Under the pieces are notes generated by a model that saw nothing but the letters and a program-made list of their open reading frames with translations, ran no database searches and had not been told where the DNA came from. 6,981 nt of DNA from Chitinophagales bacterium (GTDB taxonomy: Bacteria; Bacteroidota; Bacteroidia; Chitinophagales; UBA8649). The DNA lies in assembly GCA_016777395.1 (NCBI GenBank), contig JADHRO010000112.1, positions 1-6,981 on the forward strand, given 5' to 3'. Made by a program: the position numbers and the translations under genes. Shown here in pieces: positions 1 through 6,724 of the stretch. The number at the start of each line of letters is the position of its first letter. The stretch's first letter is position 1.

Positions 1-443
1 GTTAAAAACAAGGCTCCCAGAGCCAATAATTTGTGCTTCTTATCCAATCGCACTATTAATTTTTCACCGTCTTTTAATTTTAGTGAAGGATTTAACAAGG
101 TCATAATTACCACCAAAACCATAACAACGGCAAGTATTTTATTGAAAACACCATCAGGGATTTCTAAGGCTATCTTTGAGCCAATTATGGCCCCAAACAG
201 TGCCGAAATACCTAAATATATCCCAAATCTACCTGGGCGTTGATCTTTGCTTTGATAACCGCCAATAGCAGTCGCATTTTGAAAAAGTATAGCAATACGA
301 TTGGTCCCATTTGCCATAGTAGAATCCAAACCCAAAAAAATAAGTAAGGGCATGGTTAATAGTGAACCACCGCCAGCCATTACATTGATGATTCCTGCAA
401 TAAATCCGACCGCTATCACAAGTATTATCTGCCAAAAATCCAT
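1..443 (-). CDS. TSUP family (TauE/SafE) sulfite/anion exporter-like membrane protein, N-terminal part
   Basis: Reading the minus strand from the ATG at 443-441 gives 147 codons with no stop before the window edge, so the C-terminal part is missing (the family is usually about 250 residues). The protein begins 'MDFWQIILVIAVGFIAGIIN' and continues with the glycine-rich 'MAGGGSLLTMP' (residues 22-32), the hallmark of the first TSUP repeat. Then come 'ANGTNRIAILFQNATAIGGY' (residues 44-63) and hydrophobic segments near residues 5-40, 75-93 and 101-117. TSUP proteins are inner-membrane carriers for sulfite, sulfonates or other small anions; the substrate cannot be told from sequence. The start is well placed because the next Met (residue 22) already lies inside the first membrane segment. 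The gene is divergent from the 491-6724 cluster. A TAnnTTTG box lies only four bases upstream of the start codon. Confidence 0.9.
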   Translation of the reverse strand, partial: MDFWQIILVIAVGFIAGIINVMAGGGSLLTMPLLIFLGLDSTMANGTNRIAILFQNATAIGGYQSKDQRPGRFGIYLGISALFGAIIGSKIALEIPDGVFNKILAVVMVLVVIMTLLNPSLKLKDGEKLIVRLDKKHKLLALGALFL

Positions 444-447
444 AGAA

Positions 448-480
448 CAAAGTTATGTGTTTATCTTTACTTCGGTTCAA
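448..480 (-). promoter_or_regulatory. Bacteroidota-type promoter for the TSUP gene (TAACTTTG box)
   Basis: On the minus strand TAACTTTG (455-448) matches the Bacteroidota -7 consensus TAnnTTTG. A TTG (480-478) lies 22 bases further upstream as a possible -33 element, slightly wider than usual. The start codon begins at 443, so a start point about five bases past the box would give a leaderless or almost leaderless mRNA. The box match is seen directly; promoter activity is inferred. Confidence 0.55.
462..469 (+). promoter_or_regulatory. Weak candidate -7 box for the six-gene cluster (TATCTTTA)
   Basis: TATCTTTA differs from the Bacteroidota TAnnTTTG consensus only in the last base and lies 21 bases before the start codon at 491. 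I see no TTG at the expected -33 distance, so this is a weak candidate. It sits back to back with the minus-strand promoter. The possible -33 element of that promoter falls in what would be the start of this transcript. Confidence 0.3.
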
Positions 481-483
481 GGA
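479..483 (+). promoter_or_regulatory. Shine-Dalgarno-like AAGGA before the SDR gene
   Basis: AAGGA with a seven-base gap to the ATG at 491 supports that start codon. It is the clearest ribosome-binding motif in the window; most of the other genes lack one, as is common in Bacteroidota. Confidence 0.5.
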
Positions 484-490
484 AATTTAA

Positions 491-1165
491 ATGGAAAAGA
501 CTGTTTTAATAGCGGGAGCAAGCGGACTAGTGGGCAGTCATCTTTTAAACCTGCTGCTATTAGATAAAACTATTGACAAAATCTATAGTCTAGTAAGAAG
601 GCCATCAAAAGTGAAGCATGAAAAACTGCAAGAAATTCTATTTGATTTTAATCTTAGCTTGAACTATCAAAATCTCCCCCCAGTTGATTATGGGTTTTGC
701 TGTTTAGGGACAACTATTAAAAAAGCAGGATCTCAAGATGCCTTTAAACAAGTAGACTATAGCTACCCGCTTCAACTTGCGCAAGCATTAAAAGACAATA
801 ATTGTGAGAATTTTCATGTTATTACGTCATTAGGTGCTGATTCGAAATCTTCCGTATTTTATAGTAAGGTTAAAGGAGAATTGGAAGAAGCTTTGAAAAA
901 TATTGAATTTGAATCTTTAAGCATCTATCAACCTTCTCTGCTTTTAGGCGAGAGAAAAGAATCTAGAATTGGTGAAAAAATAGCGATGATATTGATGCCT
1001 CCATTTGAATTTTTACTGCAAGGTCAACTGAAAAAATACAGAAGCATTAAGGCTATAGATGTTGCTAAAGGAATGCTAGTGAACTCGAAGGAAAAAACTC
1101 AAAAAATTAAAACAATACTATCGAATGAGATTAAAGAATTGGCTCATAGCATTGACCGTAAGTAG
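491..1165 (+). CDS. NAD(P)-binding atypical SDR protein (TIP30/HTATIP2-like oxidoreductase)
   Basis: This is a 224-residue cytosolic protein with a Rossmann fold. The nucleotide-binding loop 'GASGLVG' (residues 9-15) follows the first beta strand 'TVLIA'. 'LVRRPSK' (34-40) is where the cofactor phosphate is often contacted. 'CCLGTT' (70-75) ends the fourth strand. Ser113 in 'ITSLGA' together with Tyr124 and Lys128 in 'YSKVK' matches the SDR Ser-Tyr-x3-Lys arrangement. 'YQPSLLLGER' (146-155) is typical of the atypical SDRs resembling human HTATIP2/TIP30 and small NAD(P)H-binding proteins. With the YxxxK pair intact it could be an active reductase or dehydrogenase, but no substrate can be named. 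It is the first gene of the cluster, and its last 41 bases overlap the start of the next gene in another frame. Confidence 0.85.
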   Translation: MEKTVLIAGASGLVGSHLLNLLLLDKTIDKIYSLVRRPSKVKHEKLQEILFDFNLSLNYQNLPPVDYGFCCLGTTIKKAGSQDAFKQVDYSYPLQLAQALKDNNCENFHVITSLGADSKSSVFYSKVKGELEEALKNIEFESLSIYQPSLLLGERKESRIGEKIAMILMPPFEFLLQGQLKKYRSIKAIDVAKGMLVNSKEKTQKIKTILSNEIKELAHSIDRK

Positions 1166-2660
1166 TTGCTTTTTTTCGAAAGCTCAGCTTCAATTTGTGA
1201 GTAATGACACAAGTAATTTTCTTAAAATTATGTTGGTTGGGGATTTAACTATCAATCAAAACGTATTAGATGCTTCATATAGTGCAAGTCAAAAACAGTA
1301 TGATTTTCAATACGTCTTTCATTACATTCGCCCTGTTCTCAATTTAGGAGATATTGTAGTTGGCAATTTGGGCAATTCATTCGCTCAGGAAGATGACTAC
1401 CTTGAATCAGGGCTTAAATCAATACCTAATGAATACGGAATAGCTCTAAAATATGCCGGCTTTAATTTACTCATGAATGCCGACAGAAGTACAGTGCATC
1501 AGGAGCTAGACAATTGGAATGCAAATAAAGACTTTCTGAATGATATTCATATTGCTCAAATTGGTTCATTTAGGAATGAAGAAGATCGAACAAAGCGCAA
1601 TCCCACAATTGTAGAAAAAAATGGTATAAAAGTAGCATTTCTCAATTATATTGAGGGGGTCCCTTATTACCCTGAGCTATCTCCTTTAATCAATGGCGTT
1701 AATGAAAAACAGATTAAACTCGATTTGATTCTAGCCAAGAATAGAGGGGCTGATTTTACAATAGTCTACATGAATTGGGGTAAGGAATACGAGTCTTCAC
1801 CAAATATAGATCAACAAAAGCTTGCTGATTTATTAATTCAAGAAGGAGCTAACGTGGTAGTTGGAACTCACCCAAAATTAGTTCAAGAGGTCCACGTTTC
1901 AGATGATATTATAAATGGACATCCTACAAACAGAATTGTAGCATACTCCTTGGGCGATTTTGTAAGCACAAAATCGAACCCTTTGGATAATAGCGCTTGT
2001 ATCTTAGAAATAATTGTTGAACAAGACAAAAGTTCTGGCGCTACATTTATTAATACTCTTGGTTATATACCCACTTTTAGCAGCATATATGACAATGGTG
2101 GGCAAGCCAAATATGCGATTATGCCAGTATCTCAAGTGGAGAAAAATAATGTATCTGTTCCCATATCTACAACTGAGCAACAATGGATGAGTGCTGCCTC
2201 TGAAAAAGTAAGGCATAAGTTTAGTGGCGAGCTAAAAGAGGTTGAATATGATATGACTAATGAAATTATTGATGATGTCGCTGAAGTATTAACTGTTACT
2301 CGACGACCACTCAATGAAATTAAGGAATTTACCTTAGATGTTGAAAACCATTTGTTACATTCCTTGAGCGGATTTTTAGAAGACATCGTAGAGCCTGGAA
2401 CGATTAAAAGTGTCAACAATGAAGGACTCGTATATAAAATTCAATTTCTTAGTCTAAGAAGAGAGATTCCTATTGATATTGAATACTATTCGCACCTAAA
2501 AGGTTATGAAACTTATTATGAAAATGAGTACTTTCAATACATGATAGGTAATTATAAAGTTTTGAGGCAAGCCAATGATTTTTGTTTAGACGTAAGACGA
2601 AGCGGCCATAAATATGCTTATGTAGTTGCCTTTGAGAATGGAGTTAGAAAATCAAAATAA
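1125..2660 (+). CDS. Secreted CapA-like (PGA_cap metallophosphoesterase fold) protein with C-terminal SPOR-like domain
   Basis: The 511-residue protein starts with an export signal: basic Arg2 and Lys4, core 'WLIALTV', then either a signal peptidase I site after 'SKA' (residue 20) or a lipobox 'VSSC' with Cys15. Residues about 33-300 follow the CapA/PgsA layout: 'MLVGD' (36-40), 'VVGNLGNSFA' (78-87), 'LLMNADRSTVH' (115-125), 'YMNWGKEY' (215-222), 'GANVVVGTHPKL' (241-252) and 'IVAYSLGDFV' (271-280). Several expected metal ligands are replaced (see findings), so catalysis is doubtful. Residues about 434-508 look like a SPOR domain: 'VYKIQF' (436-441), 'YFQYMIGNYK' (469-478), then 'AYVVAFENG' (498-506). 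SPOR domains bind denuded peptidoglycan, so the protein may act at the cell wall. CapA relatives take part in poly-gamma-glutamate capsule formation, but no capBC partners are present here. The start is supported by the signal peptide. Confidence 0.85.
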   Translation: MRLKNWLIALTVSSCFFSKAQLQFVSNDTSNFLKIMLVGDLTINQNVLDASYSASQKQYDFQYVFHYIRPVLNLGDIVVGNLGNSFAQEDDYLESGLKSIPNEYGIALKYAGFNLLMNADRSTVHQELDNWNANKDFLNDIHIAQIGSFRNEEDRTKRNPTIVEKNGIKVAFLNYIEGVPYYPELSPLINGVNEKQIKLDLILAKNRGADFTIVYMNWGKEYESSPNIDQQKLADLLIQEGANVVVGTHPKLVQEVHVSDDIINGHPTNRIVAYSLGDFVSTKSNPLDNSACILEIIVEQDKSSGATFINTLGYIPTFSSIYDNGGQAKYAIMPVSQVEKNNVSVPISTTEQQWMSAASEKVRHKFSGELKEVEYDMTNEIIDDVAEVLTVTRRPLNEIKEFTLDVENHLLHSLSGFLEDIVEPGTIKSVNNEGLVYKIQFLSLRREIPIDIEYYSHLKGYETYYENEYFQYMIGNYKVLRQANDFCLDVRRSGHKYAYVVAFENGVRKSK

Positions 2661-2673
2661 ATATAGACAAGTT

Positions 2674-3387
2674 ATGAATTGCGTAATTGACCAAGGTAAT
2701 ACTCGAACGAAGATATATTTCTTTCAAAAGGAAGAACTCATTAAGGCATTTACCTTTCTCAACAGTGAAGTTAAAGCTATTGAATCGACCTTGAACAAGG
2801 AAGTGTTTGTTCATGGCATTTACTCCTCCTCGTCTAAAATCGCAGCATTTATAAATAAAGAAAAATTTCTCATCCTATCCAATGAGACTCCCTTGCCTAT
2901 TCGCTTAGATTATAAAACACCCGAATCCTTGGGAACTGATCGTATTGCTCTAGCTGCCGGTGCCTATGCAAGTTTTCCAGGAAAAAACTGTCTCATAATC
3001 TCTGCAGGGACTTGTATTACAATAGATATTATTGATGAACATGCCGTCTTTCAAGGGGGGATAATAAGTCCCGGAATTGATATGAGAAGAATAGCAATGC
3101 ACAAGCAAACTGCTAACCTCCCCCTACTAAGCCAGAAAAAAGTGACCGAAATATCACTCATAGGGAAAAGCACTAAAGAGAGCATGGAGAGTGGGGTGAT
3201 TAATGGTGTAATTGGCGAAATAAGCAGCACAATTGATCAGTTTCAATCAATTTACAATGATTTAACAATAATAATCACAGGTGGAGATGCTTATTTGTTT
3301 GAATTACACTTGAAAAATAAGATATTTGCGCAAGCTAATTTACAAGCTATAGGCTTAAACAGAATCTTATTATATAATGCAGATTAA
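2674..3387 (+). CDS. coaX: Type III pantothenate kinase
   Basis: The enzyme phosphorylates pantothenate with ATP, the first step of coenzyme A synthesis, in the cytosol. The family uses an ASKHA fold and needs a monovalent cation. From the ATG at 2674 it has 237 residues, normal for Bacteroidota. Visible motifs are the phosphate-binding 'DQGNTRTK' (residues 6-13), 'PESLGTDR' (83-90) with the pantothenate-site Asp89, 'SAGTCITID' (110-118), 'GGIISPG' (128-134), 'ITGGDA' (201-206) and the closing 'GLNRIL' (227-232). Ser110 stands where nearly all family members have Asp. I chose 2674 because the family begins directly with the first beta strand. An ATG at 2638 would add 12 residues and overlap the upstream gene. 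The gene follows the CapA-like gene by 13 bases and overlaps the next gene by 11. Confidence 0.93.
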   Translation: MNCVIDQGNTRTKIYFFQKEELIKAFTFLNSEVKAIESTLNKEVFVHGIYSSSSKIAAFINKEKFLILSNETPLPIRLDYKTPESLGTDRIALAAGAYASFPGKNCLIISAGTCITIDIIDEHAVFQGGIISPGIDMRRIAMHKQTANLPLLSQKKVTEISLIGKSTKESMESGVINGVIGEISSTIDQFQSIYNDLTIIITGGDAYLFELHLKNKIFAQANLQAIGLNRILLYNAD

Positions 3388-4690
3388 CTTATCCTCCTTA
3401 TTTAGTCTTTTATTCTTGCTGTTTTTTACAGCAAGTATGAGAGCACAAACTTTTTCGCCTCAAAGTCAATTTGGCTTAGGGGGTTTGCACAGCCCTCTTT
3501 TTTCGGCTAATAAAGCAATGGGGGGTATATCCGCAGGATTTCGGGGTACGCGAGATATCAACTCTTTAAATCCAGCCTCTTATTCTGCCATTAGTTTCAC
3601 CACTTTTGACATAGGGTTGCAACTCTATGGGAATATTATTTCTGATACGGCACGACTAACGGATGCAGCCAATGGAGGTGTCAATCACATAGCGCTAGCT
3701 TTCCCGATAATGCAAAATAAATGGTCAATGGCCTTCGGATTACTTCCATATTCTTTTAAAAATTACACCTACAATAACAGTGTTCTTGAAGATGGCATCA
3801 GCTACAACTTCCAAAGTAAGGGAACGGGGTCTACCTACAAGTTGTTTTGGGGTAATGGTTTACAAGTAAAGGATTTTAGTTTTGGATTCAACACCAATTT
3901 CTTGTTTGGAGAGCTTGATGAAACCGAGAATATTTTATTTACCGACTCTTTGGGCAATATCAATACCAGTAAACACAGTACAATGAGTATCAAAGATGTT
4001 AGTTTCGACTTTGGTATTCAATATCGTGTGAAGATTAATAAGTTAGAGAATGAAAATAAGGATCGTGATAATATCTATATGACCATTGGAGCATATGGTG
4101 CCCCATCTTTCAATATAAAAAGTCTTTCTTCAAAATACACAAATTCCAGCCTAACAAGTTTGCTCACCGGTGAGGAGATTCCCATAGATTCTGCTAGTGG
4201 GGGTGTATATGGACTTAAAGAACAAACTCGTCTACCTGCTTATTTTGGTGCAGGACTTACTTTTGGAAATAATACCAAATGGACAGCCGGTATAGATTTT
4301 CACTATGAGAATTGGGAGAACTTCTCGAGCCCACTGAATGATTTAGCATTAAGCAATGAATGGCGCGTTAAAGTCGGTGGTGAAATTACTCCCAACTTTA
4401 AAAGCAAGAAATATGGAAGTAACGTAAGTTATCGTTTGGGAGCGAATTTCGGGCAATCTCGTGTAAGCTCGAATAATTCGGGAGTTCCTGAGTTTGGCAC
4501 GACATTTGGATTTGGTTTACCGTTCGGGAAAACAACGGGCAACTATCGTTCATACAGCAGATTAAATCTGACGGTTGAAATAGGAAGAAGAGGAATTGTA
4601 AGTGATACAGCCATCAAAGAGAATTATTACAAACTTACTTTAGCTTATTCCTTAAGTGATCGATGGTTTATTAAAAGAAAATTTGATTAA
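3377..4690 (+). CDS. OmpP1/FadL-like outer-membrane beta-barrel protein
   Basis: This is a 437-residue exported protein. A hydrophobic signal peptide (residues 1-23, ending 'SMRA' before Gln24) is followed by 'FGLGGL' (32-37) and 'INSLNPASYSAI' (61-72), a plug-like N-terminal region typical of Bacteroidota FadL/OmpP1-type barrels. The rest is alternating polar and aromatic strands with glycines, for example 'WSMAFGLLPYSF' (116-127), 'AYFGAGLTFG' (288-297) and 'GIDFHYENW' (305-313). The end, 'YYKLTLAYSLSDRWFIKRK' (417-435), supplies the last amphipathic strand and aromatic residues of an outer-membrane barrel. FadL relatives pass hydrophobic compounds, but no substrate can be assigned. It begins inside the end of coaX with no clear ribosome-binding site, suggesting translational coupling, and is followed after 10 bases by the TPR gene. 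Confidence 0.8.
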   Translation: MQINLSSLFSLLFLLFFTASMRAQTFSPQSQFGLGGLHSPLFSANKAMGGISAGFRGTRDINSLNPASYSAISFTTFDIGLQLYGNIISDTARLTDAANGGVNHIALAFPIMQNKWSMAFGLLPYSFKNYTYNNSVLEDGISYNFQSKGTGSTYKLFWGNGLQVKDFSFGFNTNFLFGELDETENILFTDSLGNINTSKHSTMSIKDVSFDFGIQYRVKINKLENENKDRDNIYMTIGAYGAPSFNIKSLSSKYTNSSLTSLLTGEEIPIDSASGGVYGLKEQTRLPAYFGAGLTFGNNTKWTAGIDFHYENWENFSSPLNDLALSNEWRVKVGGEITPNFKSKKYGSNVSYRLGANFGQSRVSSNNSGVPEFGTTFGFGLPFGKTTGNYRSYSRLNLTVEIGRRGIVSDTAIKENYYKLTLAYSLSDRWFIKRKFD

Positions 4691-4700
4691 AACAGAAACG

Positions 4701-6128
4701 ATGAAAACGATAAAACACCTCATACTGAGTATGCTTACACTGACGAGCCTTCATGCTTTTGCACAGGATGATCCAGCAAGAGTGCAAGCTATTGCTGATG
4801 CAATCACTGTAAACTGCGGAGTACCCCATTGGGGACCAGATAGCCTCGAAGCTATTCAGAATTACTCACTTTACCGTGAGTTTAAAAAACAAGGGGATAA
4901 TCAAGATGACCTTGCAACAAAAATAAAATACTATAATGACGCATACGTGGGATGGAAATATATTTACATCAACGCAACGAGCGCAAGAGAAACTCCGCAC
5001 TTTGATGGAGTAGATATTTATAAAGCGTACGCGGAGGCTGCAACTGATGAAGCCGTAAAAGGTGCTTACATCGATTCAATGCTTGCTGTTTATGATGTCA
5101 GATTGCACTGTTTCGGAGAAACCGCAGACCTTACCATGAGGAAAGCATTTGCATGGTATAGTAAAAGGAACAAGGGAAATGAAGAGTATGTCTTCAATTT
5201 ATTTAACCATACTGTGGACTTGTTTGAATCTGAAGAAGGAACCAGTAAGTTAAAAATTAATGCTGCATTCCTTGCTCCATGGATGATAATGGCTATCAAG
5301 GCACACAAAACTGCAAAAGTTATTGACGAAGAAGTTGTTTTTGACATTTTTGATGCAATCAATGTTATCGCAGATCATAACATGGCTAACGGAAATAGCG
5401 CCGGAAAATATAAAGGTGCTGCAGATAAGTGTTTTGAGTACATGGAAAAGTATGACTACCTGAATCCAGAAACTATCGGTGCGCTTGCAGAGAAAAAATA
5501 CTTGGCAAGTCCAGATGACATGGCTGCACAAGTAAAAGTATATAAGATGCTCAAAGCTGCCAAGCTTTATGACCATCCTATTTTCTTTGAAGTAGCTGAA
5601 AAAGTTTATCTGCAACAACCGAGTGCTGCATTGGCTACCTTCCTTGCTAAAAGAGCAAGTTCAAATAAACAGTACTCTGCTGCTATCCAATATATGCAGG
5701 AGGCGAATGAAACAGAAACTGATGAAAATACAAAAGCACAAAACTTGCTTACTATCGCACAGTTTTATCAAGCTAAGGGAGATTATAGTTCTGCTCGCTC
5801 ATACGCTAATAAAGCGGCAAATAAACGTCCAGGATGGGGAGAGCCTTTTATACTAATTGGAAGATTATATGCCTCTAGTGGGTCTAAATGTGGAAGTGGC
5901 ACAGGATGGGATAGCCAGGTTGTCGTATGGGCTGCTATAGATATGTGGAGTAAGGCTAAGAATATTGACCCCAGCGTTACTGATGAAGCTCAAAAATTGA
6001 TTAATAAATATTATCAATACATGCCTTCAAAATCTGATGTATTCTTAAGGCCCGAAATTAGCGTAGGCTCATCCTTCAGCATCGGATGCTGGATAGGAGT
6101 TACTACAACAGTTAGAACAGCTGACTAA
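4701..6128 (+). CDS. Periplasmic tetratricopeptide-repeat protein
   Basis: The 475-residue protein starts with a clear signal peptide (Lys2 and Lys5, core 'LILSMLTLTSL', cleavage after 'AFA' at residue 21). This favours the ATG at 4701 over an in-frame start at 4656, which would lie inside the previous gene. The middle is helical. TPR-like helix pairs are best seen at about 309-342 ('FLAKRASSNKQYSAAIQYM') and 345-378 ('IAQFYQAKGDYSSARSYANK'). A third, 380-424, is interrupted by a Cys/Gly-rich insert 'GSKCGSGTGWDSQ' (394-406). The C-terminal tail 'VGSSFSIGCWIGVTTTVR' (455-472) recurs in Bacteroidota TPR proteins as I recall them. Five cysteines remain in the predicted mature protein (39, 137, 244, 397, 463), so disulfides are possible. 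Likely a periplasmic scaffold or partner of its envelope neighbours; no specific function is known to me. Confidence 0.8.
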   Translation: MKTIKHLILSMLTLTSLHAFAQDDPARVQAIADAITVNCGVPHWGPDSLEAIQNYSLYREFKKQGDNQDDLATKIKYYNDAYVGWKYIYINATSARETPHFDGVDIYKAYAEAATDEAVKGAYIDSMLAVYDVRLHCFGETADLTMRKAFAWYSKRNKGNEEYVFNLFNHTVDLFESEEGTSKLKINAAFLAPWMIMAIKAHKTAKVIDEEVVFDIFDAINVIADHNMANGNSAGKYKGAADKCFEYMEKYDYLNPETIGALAEKKYLASPDDMAAQVKVYKMLKAAKLYDHPIFFEVAEKVYLQQPSAALATFLAKRASSNKQYSAAIQYMQEANETETDENTKAQNLLTIAQFYQAKGDYSSARSYANKAANKRPGWGEPFILIGRLYASSGSKCGSGTGWDSQVVVWAAIDMWSKAKNIDPSVTDEAQKLINKYYQYMPSKSDVFLRPEISVGSSFSIGCWIGVTTTVRTAD

Positions 6129-6136
6129 GGCTCATA

Positions 6137-6724
6137 ATGCTTAGACATTTTATACATACAAACAATCCGTTTTCAACTGCCTGGAAACGGATTGTTCTTT
6201 TTAGCTTTATACTCCTAGCTGCATGCAGTAATGACCTTAAGAAAGTAAAAGAAATTAGTTCTGAATTCCTAAGTGTTGAAAGAGGAAAAGAAGTTGAAAT
6301 TCTTTTTACTGAAGATGGCTTACCTACCATTCGTATCATTGCACCTACTGCCGTTCGGTATAATACAGAACCTCCTGACTTACCTTATACAGTATTTCCC
6401 GACGGACTCAAGCTATACGTATACAACGAAAATGGAGACTTAGATAGTGAACTTTCAGCTAATGAAGGTAAAATGACAGACAACAGTGATGATTTAGAAG
6501 TCAATGGAGATGTCGTAATTATCAATGAAAAAGGAGAACAACTGAATACCGAAAATCTTACTTGGAACAAGGAAGACAAAAAAATACGTTCAGCAGGGTT
6601 TGTTAAGATTTTTACCAATGATGAAATAATTTATGGGTCTGGTTTTGAAGCAGACGAAAACTTCACCAACTATGTGATTTACAATATAACCGGCACTGTA
6701 AAGGTAAAAGACGAAAGCCTCTAA
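6137..6724 (+). CDS. lptC: LPS export ABC transporter periplasmic protein LptC (lipoprotein form)
   Basis: LptC links the LptB2FG transporter to LptA in the bridge that carries lipopolysaccharide across the periplasm. This 195-residue protein has a basic stretch 'WKR' (16-18), a hydrophobic core and a lipobox 'LAAC' with Cys30, as is common for LptC in Bacteroidota, where it is often a lipoprotein. The mature part is beta-rich with repeated short strands: 'LKLYVYNENGDLDSELSA' (90-107), 'LEVNGDVVIINEKGEQLNTE' (119-138) and 'SAGFVKIFTNDEIIYGSGFE' (152-171), the beta-jellyroll/OstA-like pattern of the family. The ATG at 6137 is the only usable start upstream of the signal peptide, 8 bases after the TPR stop, with AAGG at 6127-6130. 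Its first codons contain a terminator-like hairpin. Confidence 0.88.
   Translation: MLRHFIHTNNPFSTAWKRIVLFSFILLAACSNDLKKVKEISSEFLSVERGKEVEILFTEDGLPTIRIIAPTAVRYNTEPPDLPYTVFPDGLKLYVYNENGDLDSELSANEGKMTDNSDDLEVNGDVVIINEKGEQLNTENLTWNKEDKKIRSAGFVKIFTNDEIIYGSGFEADENFTNYVIYNITGTVKVKDESL
6161..6202 (+). terminator. Terminator-like hairpin inside the lptC 5' coding region
   Basis: AACAATCCGTTT (6161-6172) is perfectly complementary to AAACGGATTGTT (6185-6196). A T-G wobble, a C-G and an A-T pair extend the stem to 15 pairs and leave a six-base loop (6176-6181). The stem is followed by CTTTTT (6197-6202). It begins 33 bases after the stop codon of the TPR gene, the usual place for an intrinsic terminator, yet lies within codons 9-22 of lptC. 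It could end part of the transcripts, act as an attenuator, or stabilise the mRNA 3' end of the TPR gene. The base pairing is seen; function is inferred. Confidence 0.55.

Noticed and set aside
171..178. TATCTTTG on the plus strand, a perfect TAnnTTTG promoter box
   Set aside because: It lies inside the TSUP coding region in antisense with no credible plus-strand gene downstream until 491; eight-base matches of this kind arise by chance in AT-rich DNA.
229..480. Minus-strand open frame of 83 codons
   Set aside because: It is another frame of the TSUP gene; the frame starting at 443 gives the recognisable transporter while this one gives an unlikely Cys/Tyr-rich peptide.
2626..2673. Longer coaX N-terminus using TTG 2626 or ATG 2638
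   Set aside because: The extra residues are polar and precede the first conserved beta strand; the family starts directly at the position encoded from 2674. The ATG at 2638 remains a possible alternative.
3055..3060. G6 run in coaX (and a C6 run near 675-681 in the SDR gene) as possible frameshift sites
   Set aside because: Both reading frames continue through the runs with family motifs on each side, so there is no sign of a frameshift or programmed slippage.
5250..5618. Minus-strand open frame of 122 codons opposite the TPR gene
   Set aside because: The plus frame has a signal peptide, TPR repeats and a familiar tail; the antisense product shows no recognisable domain and appears to be a shadow.
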